A stretch of DNA of 13,394 bases, taken from Saprospiraceae bacterium. Its GTDB lineage: Bacteria; Bacteroidota; Bacteroidia; Chitinophagales; Saprospiraceae. The notes beneath the pieces were generated by a model, which saw only the letters and a list, made by a program, of their open reading frames with translations, did no database searches and was not told the DNA's origin. The stretch lies in contig JAHDII010000070.1 of the NCBI GenBank assembly GCA_020630895.1, positions 1 through 13,394 of the forward strand, read 5' to 3'. This document shows, one piece after another, positions 6,891 to 13,394 of this stretch; positions within the stretch are counted from its first letter, which is position 1, and each line of letters starts with the position of its first letter. The position numbers were made by a program, and so were the translations under genes.

Positions 6891-6925
6891 AAGTTTCCTT
6901 GTATTAAGAAAATACAAGGAAACTT
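6891..6925 (+). promoter_or_regulatory. 15-bp perfect hairpin just upstream of a start codon
   Basis: AAGTTTCCTTGTATT (6891-6905) pairs perfectly with 6911-6925 around the loop AAGAA. It begins 13 bp after the stop of the proline-rich protein gene and ends 4 bp before ATG 6930. No U-tract follows, so it is not a textbook terminator. The right arm contains AAGGA at 6916-6920, at Shine-Dalgarno distance from ATG 6930, so the fold would mask that site. It may be a terminator or RNA-stability element for the upstream gene, or a translation control element. Confidence 0.6.
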
Positions 6926-6929
6926 TGTA

Positions 6930-7439
6930 ATGATGCAAAGCCAAAACAAAATGCTAGAAATTTCCTTTTCTTCTAAAATAGAATATCAAGATTATAAACA
7001 ATTAAATCTTCAAGTAAGTCAAAAGATATTATTTATTTTTAAAATAATTGGATTCATCATAATTGCAATTAGTGTTTTACTATTTGTACAAACTGAATCT
7101 ATTTATTCTATTCCTCTAATGATATTAGGTCTTCTTTTTATTTTTGGATTTTCTTTTTTAATGAGTTTTTCCATTAAAAAAAATTATAAGTCACAACAAA
7201 GAATTCATGAAAGATTAGAATATACTATCAATGAAAAAGATATTCATATTCAAGGAGAATCTTTTAATTCTACAGTTTCTTGGAACAAAATTTATAAAGT
7301 TACAGAAACTAATGATTTAATCTTTATTTTTGAAAATCGCCTATCGGCATACATTATACCTATCAAAAATCTTTCTAATAAAGAATATGCTGATTTAAAA
7401 TCTATCATAAAAAGCTTTGAAAGTTCCAAGAATACTTAA
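6930..7439 (+). CDS. YcxB-like membrane protein
   Basis: About 169 residues from ATG 6930. The frame is open upstream to a TTG at 6792, but that would overlap the preceding gene by 86 bp and run through the hairpin. Starts at ATG 6933 or ATG 6951 (MLEISFSSK) are equally possible, and 6951 gives the N-terminus I would expect for the family. Two transmembrane helices lie at about 33-53 and 60-80 with a very short turn. They are followed by a cytoplasmic domain (about 97-165) with the pattern YTINEKDIHIQG, then VSWNKIYKVTETNDLIFIF, then AYIIPIKNL. This matches the YcxB-like C-terminal domain found in small membrane proteins of Firmicutes and Bacteroidota, whose biochemical role is unknown. The next gene has its own promoter inside the following spacer. 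Confidence 0.8.
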   Translation: MMQSQNKMLEISFSSKIEYQDYKQLNLQVSQKILFIFKIIGFIIIAISVLLFVQTESIYSIPLMILGLLFIFGFSFLMSFSIKKNYKSQQRIHERLEYTINEKDIHIQGESFNSTVSWNKIYKVTETNDLIFIFENRLSAYIIPIKNLSNKEYADLKSIIKSFESSKNT

Positions 7440-7448
7440 ATAAAAGCG

Positions 7449-7456
7449 TACCTTTG
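7449..7456 (+). promoter_or_regulatory. -7 promoter element (TACCTTTG) of the RNA helicase gene
   Basis: An exact TAnnTTTG match followed by C, the classic Bacteroidota form. The expected start of transcription is near 7463, giving a leader of about 23 bases that is A-rich and lacks a Shine-Dalgarno site. A convincing TTG -33 box at 19-21 bp is not visible; the upstream half lies in the end of the YcxB-like gene. Confidence 0.65.
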
Positions 7457-7485
7457 CCCCCATTATAAAAAGATAAATCATCATC

Positions 7486-9210
7486 ATGGAAACTTTCGAG
7501 GAGTTAGAGTTAAAGGAGGAGGTACTTAAAGCATTGAAAGATTTAGGTTTTGAAAAACCTACACCTATTCAAGCGAAAACTATCCCACATTTATTAACGT
7601 CAGAAAACGATCTTGTTGCTTTAGCTCAAACAGGAACAGGAAAAACAGCGGCATTTAGTTTACCTATTATCAATCAAGTAGATAGTAATGCTAAAAATGT
7701 ACAAGCATTTATTTTAAGTCCTACTAGAGAACTTTGTTTACAAATTGCTGAAGATATTAAGGATTTTACTAAATATTCTAAAAAAATCAAGACTACTGCT
7801 GTTTATGGTGGTGCTAATATTGATTCTCAAATTAGACAACTTAAAGCAGGAAGCCATATTGTTGTAGGAACTCCAGGGCGTGTTTGCGATTTAATTCGTA
7901 GAAAAAGACTAGATTTAAGTCATATTCAATGGGTGATTTTAGATGAAGCAGATGAAATGCTTTCCATGGGTTTTAAAGATGAACTTGACTTTATTTTAGA
8001 ACAAACCCCTCAAGAAAAACAAACCTTGCTTTTTTCAGCAACTATGCCTAAGGACATCGCTAGAATAGCTAAAAAATACATGAATACTCCTGAAGAAATT
8101 GCTGTAGGCGAAAAAAATTCAGGAGCCAAAAATGTAAGTCATGTTTATTATTTAGTACAATCTAGAGATAAATATCAAGCTTTAAAACGAATTGCAGATA
8201 TCAATCCTAATATCTATAGTATTGTTTTTTGCAGAACAAGAAGAGAAACTAAAGAAATTGCAGATAAATTAATCACTGATGGATATAATGCAGATGCTCT
8301 TCATGGTGATTTATCTCAAGCACAAAGAGATGTTGTGATGCATCGTTTACGAAGCAAACATCTTCAAATTTTAGTAGCTACTGATGTTGCAGCTAGAGGA
8401 ATTGATGTAGATGATTTAACTCATGTTATTAATTATAGCTTACCAGATCAAATGGAAGCTTATATTCATAGAAGTGGAAGAACAGGAAGAGCAGGAAAAA
8501 AAGGAACCTCAATAGCTATTATTCATTCTAGAGAAAAAAATAGAATTAGAATTCTAGAAAAGAAGATAGGCAAATCTTTTGAAAAAGGTGAAGTTCCTAA
8601 TGGTAAAGAAATTTGTAATATTCGACTAATGAATATTATTGATAATTTACAAAATGTTGAAGTGGATGAAAAGAATATGGAAGAATTTATGCCTGCTATT
8701 TATGAAAAATTAGACAATATTAGCAAAGAAGATATTATCAAAAATTTTGTTGCTGTAGAATTTAATAGAATATTACGATATTATAGAAATGCTCCCGATT
8801 TAAATTTAGCAACATCTAAAGATCAAAGACAAAAACGAAGAGGTGAAATAGAATATACTCGTTTTCATATTAATTTAGGTTCTAAAACAAATTTAAATCC
8901 TCAAAGATTAATGGGATTGATTAATGAGCATCCTTCTATTAGAAAAATTGCTATTGGTCAAATTGAAATTTTTAAAAAATTCTCTTTTTTTGATACAGAT
9001 TCTGAATATAAAGAAAAAATTATTCAAGCATTAAATGGTAGTGATTTTGAAGGTATTACAATAGCTGTAGAACCTGTAAAAAGTCCTCCTAAAACTTCAG
9101 ATAAAAAATATCATAAAAAAAGAAGAGGAAGTGGTAGCCAACGTGCTTCTAAGGGAAGAGAAAGAAATAGCCGTGATAAATTCAAGAAAAAACCTAGAAA
9201 TAGATATTAA
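7486..9210 (+). CDS. deaD: DEAD-box ATP-dependent RNA helicase (DeaD/DbpA-type)
   Basis: A 574-residue RNA-unwinding ATPase. All core motifs are intact: Q motif region (F4 to Q29, with GFEKPTPIQ), motif I AQTGTGKT (47-54), Ia PTREL (79-83), Ib TPGR (129-132), II DEAD (153-156), III SAT (184-186), V region ATDVAARGID (298-307) and VI HRSGRTGR (328-335). Residues about 456-530 (YTRFHINLGSKTNL, then LINEHPSIRKIAIGQIEI) form the DbpA-type RNA-binding domain found in DeaD, CshA and DbpA helicases. The last 40 residues are a basic Arg/Lys/Ser tail, likely to bind RNA non-specifically. Roles in ribosome assembly and mRNA turnover, often at low temperature, are known for the family and inferred here. 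I cannot separate DeaD from DbpA by specificity. The flavin oxidoreductase gene follows by 8 bp, so the two probably share a transcript. Confidence 0.95.
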   Translation: METFEELELKEEVLKALKDLGFEKPTPIQAKTIPHLLTSENDLVALAQTGTGKTAAFSLPIINQVDSNAKNVQAFILSPTRELCLQIAEDIKDFTKYSKKIKTTAVYGGANIDSQIRQLKAGSHIVVGTPGRVCDLIRRKRLDLSHIQWVILDEADEMLSMGFKDELDFILEQTPQEKQTLLFSATMPKDIARIAKKYMNTPEEIAVGEKNSGAKNVSHVYYLVQSRDKYQALKRIADINPNIYSIVFCRTRRETKEIADKLITDGYNADALHGDLSQAQRDVVMHRLRSKHLQILVATDVAARGIDVDDLTHVINYSLPDQMEAYIHRSGRTGRAGKKGTSIAIIHSREKNRIRILEKKIGKSFEKGEVPNGKEICNIRLMNIIDNLQNVEVDEKNMEEFMPAIYEKLDNISKEDIIKNFVAVEFNRILRYYRNAPDLNLATSKDQRQKRRGEIEYTRFHINLGSKTNLNPQRLMGLINEHPSIRKIAIGQIEIFKKFSFFDTDSEYKEKIIQALNGSDFEGITIAVEPVKSPPKTSDKKYHKKRRGSGSQRASKGRERNSRDKFKKKPRNRY

Positions 9211-9218
9211 TTTTTGAT

Positions 9219-10418
9219 ATGAAATCAAGCGAAATATTACAACAATCGTTTACACTTCCTTGTGGAGTAATGGTTCCTAATAGAATGGTAAAATCTGCTA
9301 TGAGTGAAAATAATGCAGATAGAAAAGGGAAACCTTCTGAACGCTTATTCAAATTATATGAAAAGTGGGGAGAAGGAGGAGCAGGCATTCTTATTTCAGG
9401 AAATGTCATGATGGATCATAAAGCTTTAGGAGAACCAAGAAATGTTGTAATTGAAGATGAAACATATTTAAAAGAATTAAGTCAATGGGCTGAAGTGGCT
9501 CAAAAAAATGGTTCACATTTATGGATGCAAATCAATCATCCTGGAAGACAAGCTCCTCGTATTAATAAAGAATTGGTAAGTGCATCTGATGTACAACTTC
9601 CTATGAAAAAAATGTTTGCCCAGCCTCGCCCTTTAAAAGAAGAAGAAATTTGGGATATTATTGATGGGTTTGGTACAACAGCACTTGTTGCTAAAAAAGC
9701 AGGTTGGAAAGGAGTACAAATTCATGGAGCTCATGGATATTTAGTGAGTCAATTTTTATCTACTAGAACTAATTTAAGGACTGACAAATGGGGCGGAAGT
9801 CTTGAAAATAGAGCTAGATTTGTTCTTGAAATTTATAGAAATATTAGAAAAAAAGTAGGCAACAATTATCCTGTAGGAATTAAAATCAATTCCGCTGATT
9901 TTCAAAGAGGTGCATTTACGGAAGAAGAATCTTTACAAGTCATGAAAATGCTTTCTGATGAAGGAATGGATCTGATTGAAGTTTCTGGAGGTACTTATGA
10001 AAAAGCTGCGATGATGGGAGCAAAACACAAAAAAAGCACCTTAGAACGTGAAGCATATTTCGCTGAATTTATTATTAAAGCAAGACAAGTTATTCAATCT
10101 CCATTATTATTAACAGGAGGTTTTCGAACAGTAGATGTTATGGCAAAAGCCATCCAAAACAATGAATTAGATTTTGTAGGAATGGCTCGTCCTTATGCCA
10201 TTTATCCTAATATTGCTAATGATTTTTTTGAAGAAAAAAAATCTTCTATTACTCTTCCTAAAACAAGGACAGGAATTAAATTTATTGATCGTCTAGGTTT
10301 TTTAGATATTGCTTGGTACTCCGAACAAATGAGAATGATGGGTAAAGGACAAAATCCCAATCCCAATCTTTCTGCTTGGAAATTATTATTTAGATATTTG
10401 AAAAAAACTTTATTCTAG
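9219..10418 (+). CDS. NADH:flavin oxidoreductase, old yellow enzyme family
   Basis: A 399-residue FMN-dependent TIM-barrel enzyme, expected to reduce activated C=C bonds using NAD(P)H in the cytosol. Visible signatures are MQINHPGRQ (103-111), IHGAHGYLVSQFLS (168-181, with H169, H172 and Y174 at the positions of the substrate-binding His pair and proton-donor Tyr of YqjM-type enzymes), TDKWGGSLENRARF (188-201) and the FMN-phosphate region GGF (300-302) with GMARPY (321-326). The redox-sensing Cys of YqjM-type enzymes near the N-terminus appears replaced by Ser29 (NRMVKSAMSE). It lacks the C-terminal FAD/NAD domains of 2,4-dienoyl-CoA reductase and instead ends with a 50-residue helical tail. 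The substrate is unknown. It follows the helicase gene by 8 bp. Confidence 0.93.
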   Translation: MKSSEILQQSFTLPCGVMVPNRMVKSAMSENNADRKGKPSERLFKLYEKWGEGGAGILISGNVMMDHKALGEPRNVVIEDETYLKELSQWAEVAQKNGSHLWMQINHPGRQAPRINKELVSASDVQLPMKKMFAQPRPLKEEEIWDIIDGFGTTALVAKKAGWKGVQIHGAHGYLVSQFLSTRTNLRTDKWGGSLENRARFVLEIYRNIRKKVGNNYPVGIKINSADFQRGAFTEEESLQVMKMLSDEGMDLIEVSGGTYEKAAMMGAKHKKSTLEREAYFAEFIIKARQVIQSPLLLTGGFRTVDVMAKAIQNNELDFVGMARPYAIYPNIANDFFEEKKSSITLPKTRTGIKFIDRLGFLDIAWYSEQMRMMGKGQNPNPNLSAWKLLFRYLKKTLF

Positions 10419-10441
10419 GAATTTATTTATCTCATGCAACA

Positions 10442-10492
10442 TTATAATTTCATAGAGTGTCCTTAAAAAAGAAATCACTCTTGAAATTATAA
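10442..10492 (+). promoter_or_regulatory. 17-bp hairpin with one bulge upstream of the DUF5916 gene
   Basis: TTATAATTTCA (10442-10452) pairs with TGAAATTATAA (10482-10492). After an unpaired T at 10453, AGAGTG (10454-10459) pairs with CACTCT (10476-10481). The loop is 16 nt and A-rich. The stem ends 9 bp before ATG 10502 and no U-tract follows. It may mark the 3' end of the helicase-oxidoreductase transcript or act in the leader of the downstream gene. No -7 box was seen in the 83-bp spacer, which favours read-through with processing or attenuation at this site. Confidence 0.6.
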
Positions 10493-10501
10493 ATCAAACT
10501 C

Positions 10502-13129
10502 ATGAAAAATCTTATTGCCCTTTTTCTATTAATTTTCTTTTCCCATCTCCATGCACAAGATTCTACTCAAGTTGAAAACAAAACTAAAAAAATATATTAC
10601 ACCCAAAAAATAAATACTACTTCTCCTACTATTGATGGAAAATTAGACGATGAAACTTGGAATCAAGTAGAATGGAATGGAGATTATATCCAAAGAGAAC
10701 CTTATGATGGAAAAGCTCCTCGACAGCAAACAGCTTTCAAAATTTTATACGATGATAAATATCTTTATATCGGAGTAAGATGTTTTGATGACGAACCCGA
10801 TAAAATTGTAAAAAGAATGTCTCGCCGTGATGGTTTTGAAGGAGATTGGATAGAATTTAATATTGATAGTTATCACGATTTAAGGACTGCTTTTTCTTTT
10901 ACGATTTCCGCTTCAGGAGTTATTGGAGATGAATTTATTACTAACAATGGAAATAATTGGGATTCTAGCTGGAATCCTATTTGGTATTCTGATGTCAATA
11001 TTGATGAAGAAGGTTGGACGGCTGAATTAAAAATTCCTTTAAGTCAATTAAGATATGGCAATAAAGAAGAACACGTTTGGGGTATTCAATCTACTCGTTT
11101 AGATTTTAGAGCAGGAGAACGTTCTGTTTGGCAACATATCCCCCAAAATTCTAATACATGGGTCAGTGATTTTGGAGAATTAAGAGGATTAAAAGGAATT
11201 AAACCTCAAAAACAAATAGAAATTCAACCTTATGTTGTATTACAAGCAGATACGTATCAAAAAGAAGAAGGAAATCCTTTTAGAGATGGTTTTGATTTTT
11301 CTGCTAATGCAGGGATTGATGGAAAAATAGGCATTACAAGTGATTTAGTCCTCGATTTTACTGTAAATCCTGACTTTGGACAAGTAGAAGCAGATCCTGC
11401 GGCTTTGCGTTTGGATGGATTTGAAGTTTTTTTTCAAGAAAGAAGACCTTTTTTTATTGAAAATAGAAATCTATTTGAAAGTCGTTTTAGAGGTGGAAAT
11501 CTTTTTTATTCTAGAAGAATTGGTGGTTCACCCAAAGGTTATCCTAGTTATGGTTCTGATGAATATGCTGATATTCCTAATAATACAAAAATTTGGGGTG
11601 CTGCCAAATTTAGTGGAAAAACAAAAAATGGTTTATCTATAGGAGTTTTAGAATCTATCACAGCAGAAGAAAAAGCTATTATAGAAAATACAGATCAAGA
11701 GCAACGAAAAGAAATTATAGAACCTCTTACTCATTATTTTGTAGGACGATTGATGCAAGATTTTTCAGGAGGAAATACAGTTGTAGGAGGAATGTTTACT
11801 GCTACCAACCGAAAATTAGATAATACCAATTTAGATTGGCTCAGAAAATCTGCTTATACTGGTGCTTTAGATTTTACTCATCGATGGAAAGATCAAGAAT
11901 GGTTTTTTTTAGGACATAGTTCTTTTTCTAAAGTTAACGGAAGTACAGAATCTATTTTAAATACTCAAACAGCTATTCAAAGAAATTTTCAACGTCCTGA
12001 TGCCAATCATTTATCTGTAGATTCTACTGCTACTACTTTAATAGGACATGGAGGTAGATTTTTAATTGGAAGAAATGCAGGTAATGATAAATTTAATTTT
12101 GAAACAAGCATCAATTGGTTATCTCCAGGTTTAGAACTCAATGATATCGGATTTTTAGGAAATACAGATAATATCGATCATAGTTTTTGGACGTATTACA
12201 GAATTGGAAATCCAAATCCAGAAAAGCTTCAACGAGTAAGATTTAATTATTATCATAATATTAATTGGGATTTTGGATTGACCAATCATTTCGCCAATTT
12301 TGGTACTAATGCTCATATTGGTTTTAAAAACTTTTGGGGTATAGGTACAGGAATAAATCTGAATATTAATAACTTAGCTAAAGCAGCATTACGTGGTGGC
12401 CCTTCATTATTTTTTAATCCTAATATTAATCATTGGGCATATATTGAAACAGATAGTAGAAAAAAAATATCTTTTTTCTTTAATCTAAGTCATGCTTTTG
12501 CCACTCAAAATACAATGCGGGTTAAAAATTATGAATTTAGAACAAGATATCAACCTATTAATACTTTAGAATTAAGTATTGCTCCTTCTTATAGAACATT
12601 TAAACAAGCTATACAATATGTAACTAATATAGAAATGCCTGATGAAACAAAATATATTAATGCTACAATTCAACAAAAAACATTTGGTACTTCGATAAGA
12701 GTTAATTATACCATTTTACCCAATTTGAGTATCCAATATTATGGCGAACCATTTATTTCTCAAGGTAATTATTCTGAATTTAAAAAAATTATTGATCCTT
12801 TAGCAAAAGATGTCAATCAAAGAGTAGAAGTTTTTCAAAATATTATTCTTAATGAAACAGATGGCTTATATCATGTAGATGAAAATAATGATAATACAAC
12901 TGATTATTCTTTTGGAAATCCTGATTTTATGTATATGCAGTTTCGTTCTAATTTAGTTTTGAGATGGGAATATATTCCTGGTTCAGAATTGTTTTTTGTA
13001 TGGTCTCAAGGAACTACCAATTCTAGTGATCCTAATGATAAATTATTTGCCGCTCTTGGAGAAAATTTATTTTCTGAAACTTTAAATAATACTTTTTTAA
13101 TTAAAGCTACTTATCGATTTTTGAAATAA
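10502..13129 (+). CDS. DUF5916 outer-membrane-type protein with CBM9-like domain
   Basis: An 875-residue exported protein. Residues 1-18 are a signal peptide (cleavage after LHA). Residues about 40-225 form a carbohydrate-binding-module-9-like beta-sandwich, shown by PTIDGKLDDETW, DDKYLYIGVRCFD, WIEFNID, and GWTAELKIPLSQLRYG. Residues about 235-875 match the DUF5916 region, with the hallmark VNPDFGQVEADPA (288-300) followed by FFQERRPFFIENRNLF. The rest is rich in alternating aromatic/polar strands and ends in TYRFLK with a terminal-strand-like pattern, consistent with a beta-barrel in the outer membrane. CBM9-like domains in such proteins suggest glycan or glycoconjugate contact, but no function is established that I know of. 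It has no SusC/SusD partner here. A small lipoprotein gene begins 12 bp downstream. Confidence 0.92.
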   Translation: MKNLIALFLLIFFSHLHAQDSTQVENKTKKIYYTQKINTTSPTIDGKLDDETWNQVEWNGDYIQREPYDGKAPRQQTAFKILYDDKYLYIGVRCFDDEPDKIVKRMSRRDGFEGDWIEFNIDSYHDLRTAFSFTISASGVIGDEFITNNGNNWDSSWNPIWYSDVNIDEEGWTAELKIPLSQLRYGNKEEHVWGIQSTRLDFRAGERSVWQHIPQNSNTWVSDFGELRGLKGIKPQKQIEIQPYVVLQADTYQKEEGNPFRDGFDFSANAGIDGKIGITSDLVLDFTVNPDFGQVEADPAALRLDGFEVFFQERRPFFIENRNLFESRFRGGNLFYSRRIGGSPKGYPSYGSDEYADIPNNTKIWGAAKFSGKTKNGLSIGVLESITAEEKAIIENTDQEQRKEIIEPLTHYFVGRLMQDFSGGNTVVGGMFTATNRKLDNTNLDWLRKSAYTGALDFTHRWKDQEWFFLGHSSFSKVNGSTESILNTQTAIQRNFQRPDANHLSVDSTATTLIGHGGRFLIGRNAGNDKFNFETSINWLSPGLELNDIGFLGNTDNIDHSFWTYYRIGNPNPEKLQRVRFNYYHNINWDFGLTNHFANFGTNAHIGFKNFWGIGTGINLNINNLAKAALRGGPSLFFNPNINHWAYIETDSRKKISFFFNLSHAFATQNTMRVKNYEFRTRYQPINTLELSIAPSYRTFKQAIQYVTNIEMPDETKYINATIQQKTFGTSIRVNYTILPNLSIQYYGEPFISQGNYSEFKKIIDPLAKDVNQRVEVFQNIILNETDGLYHVDENNDNTTDYSFGNPDFMYMQFRSNLVLRWEYIPGSELFFVWSQGTTNSSDPNDKLFAALGENLFSETLNNTFLIKATYRFLK

Positions 13130-13141
13130 AATTACTTCAAA

Positions 13142-13394
13142 ATGATTCTCAATACAAAAATATATTTTAGCCTTACATTTATTTTGATAATATCTGTATT
13201 TTTATTCTCTTGTAATTTTTTTGGCATGAAGCATAAAATAAAAGGGAAATGGGCTATTAAAAACATTAATGGAACTATTCCTCATGTCAGCCCCTTTATT
13301 TCATTTCTAAATAAAAATAAAGGGCAAATTTATTTTCCTAGTTCAGATAAAGAATATTATTTCTCTTGGAATATTGTAAATGATTCTACAATTT
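13142..13394 (+). CDS. Partial lipoprotein (3' end beyond the window)
   Basis: An ATG at 13142, 12 bp after the DUF5916 stop, opens a frame that continues without a stop to the window edge (84 codons). The product begins MILNTKIYFSLTFILI and reaches a lipobox, FLFSC, with the lipidated Cys at residue 24. A short segment KIKGKWAIKNING follows, similar to the first strand of lipocalin-like lipoproteins in which GxW is conserved (GKW here). Polar and aromatic residues follow (QIYFPSSDKEYYFSWNIV), in keeping with a beta-barrel or sandwich. The family assignment is tentative because most of the protein is missing. Close spacing suggests co-transcription with the DUF5916 gene and an envelope location. 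Confidence 0.7.
   Translation, partial: MILNTKIYFSLTFILIISVFLFSCNFFGMKHKIKGKWAIKNINGTIPHVSPFISFLNKNKGQIYFPSSDKEYYFSWNIVNDSTI

Noticed and set aside
6792..6929. TTG-initiated N-terminal extension of the YcxB-like protein
   Set aside because: It overlaps the preceding gene by 86 bp and would require translating the 15-bp hairpin; ATG starts at 6930, 6933 or 6951 fit better.
9194..9409. Minus-strand frame across the helicase-oxidoreductase junction
   Set aside because: Antisense to two strong coding regions; no start context or domain.
11415..11642. Plus-strand frame within the DUF5916 gene, rich in Lys, Phe and Ile
   Set aside because: An out-of-frame shadow of the long gene; its composition reflects A/T runs.
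1..13394. CRISPR arrays, transposons, tRNA/rRNA genes, toxin-antitoxin or defence gene clusters
   Set aside because: I looked for spaced direct repeats, terminal inverted repeats, cloverleaf-like segments and characteristic enzyme motifs and saw none.

Overview
The window looks like a chromosomal segment of a low-GC member of the Bacteroidota, probably marine or aquatic. Four things point there: a secreted metalloprotease ending in a type IX secretion (T9SS) type A sorting domain; a DUF5916 outer-membrane-type protein; -7 promoter elements of the form TAnnTTTG with A-rich leaders instead of Shine-Dalgarno sites; and a 253-residue protein whose two ends resemble a family I know only from Bacteroidota. 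I cannot name the genus. I see no transposase, integrase, tRNA, rRNA or CRISPR array.

Layout. Positions 1-60 hold the edge of an unseen neighbour. A 42-nt palindrome at 54-95 is a bidirectional terminator. A minus-strand secreted M43 metalloprotease (111-2027) is followed by a 0.2-kb divergent spacer. Next comes a plus-strand pair: a small lipoprotein (2266-2700) and an arginase/agmatinase-family ureohydrolase (2741-3772). These converge, with only 5 bp between stop codons, on a tight minus-strand operon. Its transcription order is thymidine kinase tdk (5942-5325), an unknown acidic protein (5313-4399) and a TPR-like protein (4389-3778), with gaps of 11 and 9 bp. A divergent spacer (5943-6115) carries two short inverted repeats and a -7 box. 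The plus strand then encodes a proline-rich linker protein (6116-6877), a two-TM YcxB-like membrane protein (about 6930-7439), a DEAD-box RNA helicase (7486-9210), an old-yellow-enzyme-family flavin oxidoreductase (9219-10418), a DUF5916 protein (10502-13129), and the start of another lipoprotein (13142 to the window edge).

How the genes relate. Most are housekeeping or cell-surface functions, with no single obvious pathway. Helicase and flavin oxidoreductase are 8 bp apart and probably co-transcribed. The DUF5916 protein and the partial lipoprotein are 12 bp apart and probably form an envelope pair. No stretch over 300 bp lacks a gene.

What merits a second look: long perfect or near-perfect hairpins without a U-tract lying just upstream of two start codons (6891-6925 and 10442-10492), the uncharacterised proline-rich linker family, and the two unknown genes tied to tdk. 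I did not find convincing evidence of a novel multi-gene system; the candidates are offered as modest observations.
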